Assembly (NCBI GenBank): GCA_023460955.1 | Contig: JAEWOH010000018.1 | Coordinates: 62,001 to 126,000 of the forward strand | DNA: 64,000 bases | Reading direction: 5' to 3' | Source of the DNA: Bacillota bacterium | Lineage (GTDB): Bacteria; Bacillota; Clostridia; Acetivibrionales; DSM-1351 | In this document: positions 33,141 through 41,639 of the stretch, piece after piece | How the letters are laid out: every line of letters begins with the position of its first letter | Numbering within the stretch: position 1 is the stretch's first letter | Notes under the pieces: model-generated | The model's database searches: none | What the model saw: the letters and a program-made list of their open reading frames with translations, nothing else | Told to the model about the DNA's origin: nothing | Program-made: the position numbers and the translations under genes

Positions 33141-35006
33141 TTATTGAGCTCTTTCATCAACAATTACTGCAGCATTATTCTTTTCCGAGAGTTCCTGAAC
33201 ATTATCGTAAGGAGGCTCAAAAGCTGTCCTGGCTGTGATATTAATATCAGCATCATTGGGTAATCCAAGCCAGCTATTATTAATAATATTACCTGTTCCA
33301 CCATCTAAGGATATGCCATATCTGGTATCAGATATGTTGTTTTTGGACACTACTCCCTGTGAATACTCTAAAAGATGAATTCCCGTATCCATTGAGTTTA
33401 TTATATTACGCTGTATATTATAATTATTTGCGGCCTCAGAAACTGCTGAAATACCGGCTAACAGCTGAGCTGAAGCTTTCTTGCCCGGGCCTGATAAATT
33501 ACAATTGATTATATTTATGTCTGTAGACATAATTCTAATAAGCTCAGTAGGGTGCCTTTCGGCATTTCTTATAGTTAAACCGTTTAGTGTTACAGCCGGT
33601 GCATTTATTATTATTGGAATCAAGTCACTGGTAGGTACTAATTCCGCATTTCCTTCAGAAAGAAGGGTCACACCAGCTTTTGTTATATTAATCGGTCCCG
33701 CTACTTCAAAGGTGCCCGCTATGTGAACTGTTCCGCCGGCTTCAACTGAAGACAGGCCATCCTCAATTCTACCAAACGGGTGTGATGGATTTCCAATACC
33801 TTCTGAATAGCCTGCCTCAACATAAATATTATTATGATCAACCGAGGAGTCTATTGAATGCTCCAGTATTGACTGTATTTCCAATACGTTGGAGTAGCCG
33901 TTATCGGGTTTGTATGCCATCAGCTGAGCGAGAACCTCTGTCTGCTGACTACCAGAAATGGTATCAAAATCGTTTAAAATAAGACCTAAATCGGGATTTG
34001 CTATTGCAATTCTCATTTCATCCTCTGTTTGAGCCGCATTTACTGCTGCCAAAAAGCGAATAGGGTCTTCGGCGGATCCCAATTTTATTATCAGCAAAGA
34101 TGCTGATACATTTTTTTGTGTACCACCAAGGGTATTGCATAAATTTACAGGGGCTCCACTTGTATGGTTTTTTAAAGTCAGTTTATCTCCGGATTTCGCG
34201 CTTACTATAGTCATTCCAACATTGGATGCTGGTAAAGGCAAACCTATACCGTAAGTACTTCCGGGAATTAAATTGTCATTCAGGAAGAGCGCGAATTGAT
34301 TTTCATTTGAACCTGAAACTGAATACCAGACAGCATAAGAACCCTTTTCTTCAAAAGTAACCGTATCACTTCCCTGTGGATGTGATACAGCTTTAAGAGC
34401 TCCGTTGCTTCCGAAGGGTACATTTTGTTCCGGTGCAATAATTTCGTTGCCTGAATTGTATACATAACAATAAGACTTGGATGATTCGGGAGAAACAACG
34501 GAATAATTCAACACCAGCTTGGGAAAGTAGGGTTCCCATACAATTTTGTCACTGCCGAACTGAACCAGAGAACCGCTGCTGTCGGCTATTAGTGCCAAAC
34601 CGAAATTTGGATGTACACCGCTTAGCCAGTCGTTAACCAGCTGGGTAACTTCAATCTGAACAGTCTTGTATACATCTTCAGAGGAAATGTTTTTTTCAGT
34701 AACAGGTGGAGTCATTTTTGGTGAAGTCTCGTAGGTTACAAAGAAAGCATCAAAGGATTCTTCAATTCTTGCTACTCCAATAACTGATTCGTCCGTTCCT
34801 GACTCCACAATAACCGACAACTGCAGAAATGCACTGTCGACAGTATTTGTAGGTATTGTAGTAAAATCAAATTTAAGTAGGCTTATACAGCTTTCAAATA
34901 TTTCATCATATCCTGTGTATAAAAGAGGATGATAAGCAAGATTATCGTTTGGCTTAGCTGATGAAATGAAAGTATTTTGAGAGACGGTTAGAACAACAGG
35001 AGGCAT
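33141..35006 (-). CDS. DNRLRE - BclA-C-like - beta-helix protein, probably spore surface
   Basis: 621 residues, no signal peptide. Residues 1-170 resemble the DNRLRE domain (LKFDFTTIPTNTVDSAFLQL ... VNDWLSGVHPNFGLALIA). Residues 178-310 resemble the C-terminal C1q/TNF-like domain of exosporium BclA: KGSYAVWYSVSGSNENQFAL, GSTYGIGLP, KSGDKLTLKNHTSGA and NVSASLLIIKL. After an Ala/Asp-rich linker, residues 395-600 are a right-handed parallel beta-helix with repeated xNIINxx turns. The lack of a secretion signal fits a mother-cell-made spore coat or exosporium protein. It is not collagen-like. Location is inferred. Confidence 0.75.
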   Translation of the reverse strand: MPPVVLTVSQNTFISSAKPNDNLAYHPLLYTGYDEIFESCISLLKFDFTTIPTNTVDSAFLQLSVIVESGTDESVIGVARIEESFDAFFVTYETSPKMTPPVTEKNISSEDVYKTVQIEVTQLVNDWLSGVHPNFGLALIADSSGSLVQFGSDKIVWEPYFPKLVLNYSVVSPESSKSYCYVYNSGNEIIAPEQNVPFGSNGALKAVSHPQGSDTVTFEEKGSYAVWYSVSGSNENQFALFLNDNLIPGSTYGIGLPLPASNVGMTIVSAKSGDKLTLKNHTSGAPVNLCNTLGGTQKNVSASLLIIKLGSAEDPIRFLAAVNAAQTEDEMRIAIANPDLGLILNDFDTISGSQQTEVLAQLMAYKPDNGYSNVLEIQSILEHSIDSSVDHNNIYVEAGYSEGIGNPSHPFGRIEDGLSSVEAGGTVHIAGTFEVAGPINITKAGVTLLSEGNAELVPTSDLIPIIINAPAVTLNGLTIRNAERHPTELIRIMSTDINIINCNLSGPGKKASAQLLAGISAVSEAANNYNIQRNIINSMDTGIHLLEYSQGVVSKNNISDTRYGISLDGGTGNIINNSWLGLPNDADINITARTAFEPPYDNVQELSEKNNAAVIVDERAQ

Positions 35007-35120
35007 TACTTTATTCCTTCTTTCATTATAAATTATATATGTAGCAACATATCTCTACTTTACATAATATTTATAACGATGGGGTAGTGTTACAATAAAC
35101 TTGATGAAGAAAGCCATTAA

Positions 35121-35170
35121 TGCCTTATAATATTAAACTGTAAATTGCCTTATAATATTAAACTGTAAAT
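35121..35170 (+). repeat. Perfect tandem duplication of a 25-base unit
   Basis: The units 35121-35145 and 35146-35170 are identical and each contains TATAATATTAAACTG. They lie upstream of the acetyltransferase gene, so a promoter element may have been duplicated. Confidence 0.85.
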
Positions 35171-35243
35171 ACATATGGCTTTATTTAGTCTATAATATAT
35201 TATGTAAATGAGTAGCTATATGATCTTCACCTGGGAGGTATAC

Positions 35244-36293
35244 ATGTTAAATATTTCAATTTCAATAGTTTCTGCGATTTTAGCAATGTTGTCTGTAATA
35301 ATCACATATTATGTTTACAAGGCATCCAGAAGTGACAACTCATATCCGGATATTGACAAGCAATATTCCGATTTATTGCGTATTGGGCTGGATGAACCGG
35401 ATCTGAGAAGCTATGAGCATACATCAATGTTTTATAAGTTGGATTCAAACAACACTTATAAGAAAAAATACAATATATATGCAAATATGTGCTGGAATTT
35501 GGTAGAGACCATCTATGACCGGCAGAAGGACAAAGGAGGCAGGTTTAAACTCTCTGAAACCTGGATTCCTGTTATGTTTGAGGAAAACCGTTTACACTAT
35601 ACCTGGTTCAAACATAATCTACGGCTCTTCAAACCGGATTTTCAAAAGTTTGTTACTAGTGAACTTAACGATATAGAGATCATAGAGGGAAGTGTTAGTG
35701 ATCTGAGGGACGTCTACGAAAGATTTGAGAAAGACTTTCCTGGTAGCGAAAAGAAGGCTTATGCACATCTTAAAATATTAATGGAAAAAGGAAAATACAA
35801 ACTTCTGCTTGCAAAGCATAAGATTTTTGGTGGAATTATAGGTTATGCGTTTATTTATGAAATTGATAACAATAAGATGTTATGGCTGGATTATATGGCT
35901 ATTGATATGAGATTTCAGAATGCCGGATACGGTACTTTGTTATTCAACAAAATAACTGAGTCAAAGCAGGATGGAATTCTAGGGATTTTTCTTGAAGTTG
36001 AAATACCTTCGGAAGGTGATGATCAGTGCCGGCTGGAGCAACAGAGGCGAATTAAATTCTATGAGAGGATGGAAGCAGAAAGACTTTCAGTTGATTATAA
36101 ATTACCAAATAACGAAGGTGGTCTGCCAATGTATTTGTACTTTAGGCCATCTTCAAGCCTTAAGCTGCTTCCAAAGGAGCAGATAAGGGAAACAATCTCC
36201 TCTGCCTTTGAATATATTCATTTTGACATTTCAAAGAGAAACGAGATATTTAAGGGCATTAAGAATACGATCGAGGATAAGAATTTTAATTGA
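35244..36293 (+). CDS. Membrane-anchored GNAT-family N-acetyltransferase
   Basis: 349 residues from ATG 35244, preceded by GGGAGG; an ATG at 35208 is upstream of that site. One N-terminal membrane segment (about residues 3-25) anchors the protein. Residues 145-260 are a GNAT domain, with the acetyl-CoA motif MAIDMRFQNAGYGTLLFNKI. The intervening region (about 30-140) resembles no family I know. The acyl acceptor is unknown. Its stop lies 21 bases from the end of the convergent DUF4363 gene, with no obvious terminator between. Confidence 0.8.
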   Translation: MLNISISIVSAILAMLSVIITYYVYKASRSDNSYPDIDKQYSDLLRIGLDEPDLRSYEHTSMFYKLDSNNTYKKKYNIYANMCWNLVETIYDRQKDKGGRFKLSETWIPVMFEENRLHYTWFKHNLRLFKPDFQKFVTSELNDIEIIEGSVSDLRDVYERFEKDFPGSEKKAYAHLKILMEKGKYKLLLAKHKIFGGIIGYAFIYEIDNNKMLWLDYMAIDMRFQNAGYGTLLFNKITESKQDGILGIFLEVEIPSEGDDQCRLEQQRRIKFYERMEAERLSVDYKLPNNEGGLPMYLYFRPSSSLKLLPKEQIRETISSAFEYIHFDISKRNEIFKGIKNTIEDKNFN

Positions 36294-36314
36294 CAGAAGG
36301 TAACGTTACAGAGT

Positions 36315-36680
36315 TTACCTTCCAAGTTCAACCCAGTGCTCATAAGCTTCTGACAGTTCCTGGAGTGATGCCGACTTATCCTTTGCCATAATGGCTCCAC
36401 GGAGACGGGCCATGCATACATCAAACGCATTAATTTCATCTCGTTCAGAACTGAATTGGACTCTTGTCACTATTTTTCTCCAGAGATCAGATAGTGCAAG
36501 GGCCTTTTTATTTGCCATCTGCCAATCCTCGTTTATTACCTCGGCAACAACAGCAGTTATTGATTCGGGAATGCCTGGCTCCTTACCAATGGGTTTTTTG
36601 AGGAAAAAGCCGCTGGCCATAACAGATAAAAATATTAATAATGTAAAAATTGGTATAGCCTTGACCAGAAAACTCCTCAT
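36315..36680 (-). CDS. DUF4363-family membrane protein
   Basis: 121 residues from ATG 36680. A GGAGG lies between this ATG and an upstream ATG at 36692, which decides the start. One N-terminal membrane segment (about residues 5-28) is followed by an outside helical domain (NEDWQMANKKALALSDLWRKI ... ALRGAIMAKD-type helices). DUF4363 proteins often accompany DUF421 proteins in spore-formers. It is downstream of the DUF421 gene on the same strand. Function unknown. Confidence 0.75.
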   Translation of the reverse strand: MRSFLVKAIPIFTLLIFLSVMASGFFLKKPIGKEPGIPESITAVVAEVINEDWQMANKKALALSDLWRKIVTRVQFSSERDEINAFDVCMARLRGAIMAKDKSASLQELSEAYEHWVELGR

Positions 36681-36749
36681 TTTATCCTCCATTATGAATG
36701 AATTTGCAGGATTAATACATAATTTGCATAGCTAATACTTAATTTAACA

Positions 36750-37478
36750 TTAATAAGGACCCTTATAGTCACCAATATCGGTTATTGTTTCAATATGGTC
36801 CCGGTATAGGTCCACATAAAATGAACCGGAGGGCGTCAAAGATGCAAAAAACACCTCTGAGGGGTCATTAACACCCTGCTGTTTTAGTTGTGACAAAAGC
36901 CAGGCCCTATCCTTGTCAAGTTGTCTCAGATTTTCATTAATAACTATACCGTCGTAAATGAGTTCAGTACCTATACCGGTTGTTGTTTTGGGTATATTCA
37001 TATCTTTAGCAGTAAGGTTTTGATATTCGGGTTTTTTGAGAACTGATATCTGACCATTGGGCTCAAGTATTGCAAAATCCACTTCGTTCAAATCAAACAC
37101 ATCTTTGTTTCGCAGCAGTTCTGTGATGTCCGATATCCTATACTTCATTTTTTTAATTGCATTTTCCATTATTTTGCCGTTCATTATCACAATAGTAGGT
37201 TCACCTTCCAAATACTTGGCAGCATATCTCCATTTGGTAGTGACAGCTTCCATTAGAAATCCCAGACCGGCCCAGGTTGCAAGCCCGATCCAATGGGGCC
37301 AGGCCCTACTGGAAAGATCTGTTGCAAGGGTTGCGGCTATGGAACCTATAGTGATGCCCAATACGTAATCAAAGAAAGTCAGCTGGCTTATCTGCTGTTT
37401 CCCAAGTACTTTTGCAAAAATTAATAGGGAAAAAAAGCTGATAATAGAACGAACAAAAACTACCAATCCTTCACTCAA
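36750..37478 (-). CDS. DUF421 (YetF-like) membrane protein
   Basis: 242 residues from TTG 37478; a perfect AGGAGG lies seven bases upstream, and the longer frame to 37586 adds 36 atypical residues. Three N-terminal membrane segments include LGKQQISQLTFFDYVLGITIGS, the DUF421 hallmark. The soluble C-terminal part holds GEPTIVIMNGKI, LRNKDVFDLNEVDFAILEPNGQISV and a second repeat ending DKDRAWLLSQLKQQGV. YetF-type proteins are spore-associated in bacilli; the molecular role is unclear. It pairs with the DUF4363 gene. Confidence 0.85.
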   Translation of the reverse strand: MSEGLVVFVRSIISFFSLLIFAKVLGKQQISQLTFFDYVLGITIGSIAATLATDLSSRAWPHWIGLATWAGLGFLMEAVTTKWRYAAKYLEGEPTIVIMNGKIMENAIKKMKYRISDITELLRNKDVFDLNEVDFAILEPNGQISVLKKPEYQNLTAKDMNIPKTTTGIGTELIYDGIVINENLRQLDKDRAWLLSQLKQQGVNDPSEVFFASLTPSGSFYVDLYRDHIETITDIGDYKGPY

Positions 37479-37616
37479 AGTAAGGCCTCCTAGTTTCAAT
37501 AAAATTAGTATTATTGAAAACAAATTTTTTATTCCTAATAATCTCCATAATATTTGGAATAATAAGCTTATGCCGTTGGAAAGCATGTAAAATTCAGTTA
37601 CAGTGAGGAAGGATAA

Positions 37617-37988
37617 ATGCTGTGGAAATCAGATATCAGATATAAGCTAATGATTGTATGGGTTGTAGCATTTCTCATGGTTTGGGTTATATTTTACAGT
37701 TCTTTTAATATGTTAGGTTTAGAGAAGGATTTGGACAAAATAATCGAATGTGTTGAGAATAAGGATTGGAATCAGGCTAAAACATATACCGACAAATTTA
37801 CAAAAAGCTTTTTTGATAAGAAATACCTTATACAAGTAAATAATGCAACTGAAATATTTACAACCTTTGAGCCTGCGGTCAGGCAGATGGAATTATCAGT
37901 GAAGAATAAACAGGAAAGCGCTTTGGAATATGCCGGTTATCTGAAGGAAGGTCTCAATTTTGTTGTAAAGCCTTTTTCGGGCCCATAG
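37617..37988 (+). CDS. DUF4363-family membrane protein (second copy)
   Basis: 123 residues with one N-terminal membrane segment (about residues 11-33) and an outside helical domain (DKIIECVENKDWNQAKTYTDKF ... QMELSVKNKQESALEYAGYL). The plan matches the minus-strand DUF4363 protein at 36315-36680. AGGAAGGAT precedes the ATG. It lies upstream of a second DUF421 gene, the reverse order of the first pair. Function unknown. Confidence 0.7.
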   Translation: MLWKSDIRYKLMIVWVVAFLMVWVIFYSSFNMLGLEKDLDKIIECVENKDWNQAKTYTDKFTKSFFDKKYLIQVNNATEIFTTFEPAVRQMELSVKNKQESALEYAGYLKEGLNFVVKPFSGP

Positions 37989-38069
37989 TCAAAAGAATAA
38001 AGCAACTTATTAACGCGACCTAAATATTTGCCATCCGGGTTCGATTAGTCCATTAATTCGGAGGTCATT

Positions 38070-38744
38070 ATGTATACATTGATCAGCTATAGTATAAGAG
38101 TGATTATAGTATATTTTTTTACTTATCTTTCTACCAGAATTCTAACAAAAAAGGCTATTGCAGAAATGACAGCCTACGAAATGGCCGGGCTTATGGTATT
38201 TGCGAATGTGGCAGCCGAACCCATAGTCGATAAAGTAGTAATAAAATCTGTATTTGGTTCAGGCTTACTGATGCTACTAATGATTCTGGTAGCAAAACTG
38301 GCCTTGTTCAATAGGATTAATCATGTAATGGAACACACTGCCACCATAATAATTTCCAATGGGCAAATAGATTATAAGCAAATGAGGAGACTAAGTCTTA
38401 GCTTTAATCAACTACTGGGGCTTCTACGCCAGCAGGGCTATGACCGTGTTTCTGATGTTCAAACCGCAATATTCGAACCTCAGGGTCAGCTCTCAGTTTT
38501 CGCCAAAGCACAAAATAAACCTGTTACAGTAAAAGATTTAGGGTTACCTGTTCCGGAGAGTACTTTTAATCTTCCATTGATTATGGACGGAAACATTTTA
38601 AGAGAGAATTTGAACTACTTGGGTAAGGACGAATTATGGCTTATGAAGGAATTAGAAATGCAAGGGGTACAAAATCCGAAGAAACAGGTTGCTCTTGCAG
38701 AACTGGATTCATCCTGGAAGGTAGTAATTTTTAGAAAGGCTTGA
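38070..38744 (+). CDS. DUF421 (YetF-like) membrane protein (second copy)
   Basis: 224 residues with three N-terminal membrane segments. RILTKKAIAEMTAYEMAGLMVFANVAAEP corresponds to the QISQLTFFDYVLGITIG region of the other DUF421 protein, and VQTAIFEPQGQLSVFAKAQNKP and NLPLIMDGNILRENLNYLGKDELWL to its soluble part. The two are clearly diverged paralogues. GGAGGTCATT precedes the ATG. It is the second gene after the plus-strand DUF4363 gene. Confidence 0.85.
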   Translation: MYTLISYSIRVIIVYFFTYLSTRILTKKAIAEMTAYEMAGLMVFANVAAEPIVDKVVIKSVFGSGLLMLLMILVAKLALFNRINHVMEHTATIIISNGQIDYKQMRRLSLSFNQLLGLLRQQGYDRVSDVQTAIFEPQGQLSVFAKAQNKPVTVKDLGLPVPESTFNLPLIMDGNILRENLNYLGKDELWLMKELEMQGVQNPKKQVALAELDSSWKVVIFRKA

Positions 38745-38871
38745 ATTGGGGATAAATATTAATAGAAATGATTGCACATGATTAAATTAATAATGGATAT
38801 GTATGAAATATTGAGGAAATTGAAGAATTTAGGATATTATTATCAATAAAGCAGAATATTTTAGAAATTTA

Positions 38872-38900
38872 TTGATTTTTTAAATTATTTTTTGTATAAT
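38872..38900 (+). promoter_or_regulatory. Promoter of carboxynorspermidine synthase gene
   Basis: TTGATT (38872-38877) and TATAAT (38895-38900) with 17-base spacing, about 55 bases before the start codon. Confidence 0.6.
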
Positions 38901-38955
38901 CACGCTTATATTATTGACAATTAAAATGCACTATGTGCTGGACAGGAGGTTTAAT

Positions 38956-40155
38956 ATGGGAAAGGCGTTAATTATTGGTGCTGGTGGCGTTGCAAGTGTT
39001 GTAATTCATAAATGCTGCCAAAACCCGGATGTTTTTGAAGAAATATGTATAGCCAGCAGAACTGTTGAAAAATGCGAGGCCATTAAGGCCAAACTGGATG
39101 GAGGCAAGACTAAAATCCAGACTGCCCAGGTTAATGCTGACAACACTGACGAAGTTATTGAACTTATAAATAAATTCAAACCTGATTTGGTTATAAATGT
39201 AGCACTGCCATATCAGGATCTTACAATAATGGACGCTTGTCTGGCGACCGGAGTACACTATCTGGATACAGCCAACTACGAGCCGCCTGAAATACCAAAG
39301 TTTGAATACAAATGGCAATGGGCTTATAGAGAGAAATTTGAAAAGGCAGGAATTATGGCACTTTTGGGCAGCGGCTTCGACCCCGGTGTTACAAGTGTTT
39401 TCTGTGCCTATGCCCAGAAGCATTATTTTGATGAGATTCACTACATTGACATACTTGATGCAAATGCAGGTGACCACGGTTATCCGTTTGCAACAAATTT
39501 CAACCCTGAGATAAACATTCGTGAAATAACTGCTCCCGGCAGCTATTGGGAAAATGGGGAATGGGTAGAAACAGAACCTTTAGAAATTAAGAAAGTTTAC
39601 GATTTCCCGGAAATCGGACAAAAGGATATTTATCTTTTACACCATGAAGAGATTGAATCCTTGGCTGTAAATATTAAAGGTGTTAAGAAAATCAGATTCT
39701 GGATGACTTTCTCTGAAAGATATCTGACACATTTAAGAGTTCTTGAAAACGTTGGAATGACGTCTATTGAACCAATTGAAATTGAAGGTGTAAAAATTCA
39801 GCCGTTACAGTTCCTTAAAGCAGTATTGCCTGACCCTGCTTCACTGGGGCCTAGAACAAAGGGCAAGACAAACATTGGCTGTATCATTCAGGGTATCAAG
39901 GACGGAAAACCAAGAACCTACTATGTTTACAATGTTTGTGTACACGAAGAATGTTATGCAGAGGTAGGCTCACAGGCTATATCCTATACAACCGGAGTAC
40001 CTGCAATGATAGGTGCAATGATGATGCTGAAGGGTATATGGATGAAGCCCGGAGTATATAATGTTGAAGAATTTGATCCTGATCCTTTTATGGAAGCACT
40101 GAATAAATACGGCCTTCCATGGAAAGAGAGTTTCTCACCTGACCTCCTAGACTAA
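38956..40155 (+). CDS. Carboxynorspermidine / carboxyspermidine synthase (saccharopine dehydrogenase family)
   Basis: 399 residues from ATG 38956, preceded by CAGGAGG; an ATG-containing extension from 38914 is upstream of the ribosome site. The NAD(P) motif is GAGGVASVV at residue 8. The sequence LLGSGFDPGVTSVFCAYA and the SERYLTHLRVLENVGM part are typical of this dehydrogenase. The enzyme reductively condenses aspartate semialdehyde with a diamine (putrescine or diaminopropane). The next gene encodes the matching decarboxylase, which fixes the pathway. Confidence 0.92.
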   Translation: MGKALIIGAGGVASVVIHKCCQNPDVFEEICIASRTVEKCEAIKAKLDGGKTKIQTAQVNADNTDEVIELINKFKPDLVINVALPYQDLTIMDACLATGVHYLDTANYEPPEIPKFEYKWQWAYREKFEKAGIMALLGSGFDPGVTSVFCAYAQKHYFDEIHYIDILDANAGDHGYPFATNFNPEINIREITAPGSYWENGEWVETEPLEIKKVYDFPEIGQKDIYLLHHEEIESLAVNIKGVKKIRFWMTFSERYLTHLRVLENVGMTSIEPIEIEGVKIQPLQFLKAVLPDPASLGPRTKGKTNIGCIIQGIKDGKPRTYYVYNVCVHEECYAEVGSQAISYTTGVPAMIGAMMMLKGIWMKPGVYNVEEFDPDPFMEALNKYGLPWKESFSPDLLD

Positions 40156-40181
40156 ATTGCTTACTGAATATCGAACTGCAA

Positions 40182-40235
40182 ATACGCCGCTGCTTCACAT
40201 AGTAATTAAGTAAAACCAGTGAGGCAGTGGCGTAT
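40182..40235 (+). other. 17-bp stem-loop with two G-U pairs between polyamine genes
   Basis: Arms 40182-40198 and 40219-40235 pair completely as RNA, with two wobble pairs and a 20-base loop. Only a weak AATATTT follows. It could be a weak terminator or a regulatory hairpin. Confidence 0.6.
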
Positions 40236-40277
40236 AATATTTACAGGTCTTAAAGCAGAATAAATACCAATGCTTAT

Positions 40278-40327
40278 CCGGCTCACGGTAAGTATATGTG
40301 GTCTACCTGAATAACTATGTGAGCCGG
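40278..40327 (+). other. Stem-loop immediately before the nspC ribosome site
   Basis: CCGGCTCAC (40278-40286) pairs perfectly with GTGAGCCGG (40319-40327). GGTA/TACC can pair inside. The ribosome site AAAGGA starts at the base of the stem, so the structure may affect translation of the decarboxylase. Confidence 0.6.
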
Positions 40328-40340
40328 AAAGGAATTATAA

Positions 40341-41480
40341 ATGGATATAGATATCTCAAAACTTCCAACACCCTGCTATATCGTTGATGAAAGACTGCTT
40401 GTTAAAAATCTCGAAATTCTTGATTCTGTACAAAAACGCACGGGCTGCAAAATACTTCTTGCTCAGAAGGGCTTCTCAATGCATGCTGTCTACCCACTTA
40501 TAGGAAAGTACCTGCAGGGTGTGACCTCAAGCTCTCTTTTTGAGGCAAGGCTGGGTTATGAAAAGATGGGCAAGGAAGTTCATGTATATGCACCGGCGTA
40601 CATTGAAGAAGAATTTGACGAGCTGATGAAATATTCAGATCACATCGTTTTCAACTCATTTCACCAATGGGAAAAATATAAAGACAAAGTTAGAAATTAT
40701 CCGGGAAAAAAGATTGAGTGCGGTATACGTATAAATCCGGAGTATTCTGAACAGGATCATGCTATTTATGATCCCTGCTCCAGCTTCTCAAGATTGGGAG
40801 TTACGCTGAAAAACTTTAGACCCGAAGAACTTAGCGGAATAGACGGACTGCATTTCCATACCTTATGCGAGCAGAATTCCGATTCGCTGGAGCGTACTGC
40901 AAAGGTTGTGGATGAAAAATTCGGTGAATTCATCAAAGGAATGAAATGGCTGAATTTTGGTGGAGGGCATCATATAACAAGGCCGGACTATGATATAGAG
41001 ACACTTGTAAAAACAATTAATTACTTCCAGGACAAGTACGGTGTTCAGGTTTATCTTGAACCAGGAGAGGCAGTGGCTCTGAATACAGGTTATCTTGTAG
41101 GAAAAGTCCTTGACATAGTAGATAATGAAATGAACATTGCTATCCTGGATACCTCGGCTGCCTGCCACATGCCGGATGTGTTGGAAATGCCTTACCGACC
41201 CAATATTATTAATGCAGGAAAACCTGGAGAAAATCAGTACACATATCGGTTGGGTGGTCATACCTGCCTTGCCGGTGATATTATAGGAGACTATTCCTTT
41301 AAAAATCCGCTAAAGCCAGGGGACAGATTAGTGTTCTGTGATATGGCACATTATACAATGGTTAAGAATAATACTTTCAACGGTGTTAACCTTCCTGCAA
41401 TAGCCCTTTATACAGAAAAAGGCGGCATAAAGGTTGTTAAAGAATTCCATTTTAGTGATTTTGAAACAAGATTATCATAA
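40341..41480 (+). CDS. nspC: Carboxynorspermidine decarboxylase
   Basis: 379 residues of the PLP-dependent alanine-racemase-fold family. The PLP lysine is in KILLAQKGFSMH near residue 41. Other conserved parts are LHFHTLCEQN, LNFGGGHHITRPDYD, LEPGEAVALNTGYL and GHTCLAGDIIGDY. It decarboxylates carboxynorspermidine or carboxyspermidine to norspermidine or spermidine. It follows the synthase gene by 185 bases containing two RNA hairpins. With SpeA it suggests an alternative, S-adenosylmethionine-independent polyamine route. Confidence 0.95.
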   Translation: MDIDISKLPTPCYIVDERLLVKNLEILDSVQKRTGCKILLAQKGFSMHAVYPLIGKYLQGVTSSSLFEARLGYEKMGKEVHVYAPAYIEEEFDELMKYSDHIVFNSFHQWEKYKDKVRNYPGKKIECGIRINPEYSEQDHAIYDPCSSFSRLGVTLKNFRPEELSGIDGLHFHTLCEQNSDSLERTAKVVDEKFGEFIKGMKWLNFGGGHHITRPDYDIETLVKTINYFQDKYGVQVYLEPGEAVALNTGYLVGKVLDIVDNEMNIAILDTSAACHMPDVLEMPYRPNIINAGKPGENQYTYRLGGHTCLAGDIIGDYSFKNPLKPGDRLVFCDMAHYTMVKNNTFNGVNLPAIALYTEKGGIKVVKEFHFSDFETRLS

Positions 41481-41513
41481 ATATTTGACGGAAATCAATA
41501 ATCGATTTTGTAT

Positions 41514-41543
41514 AAACCTAACGAACAAGTTAGGTTTTTTTTT
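41514..41543 (+). terminator. Intrinsic terminator of polyamine operon
   Basis: Nine-base perfect arms (41514-41522 and 41529-41537), six-base loop, T9 run. Confidence 0.88.
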
Positions 41544-41639
41544 GTCACAAAATTATATGAAGAAGTAAGTTTTATAAATTAAATTGATTGTCCTGAAATG
41601 CTATCATAAATACATAATATTAAAGGAGGTCAAGAAATA

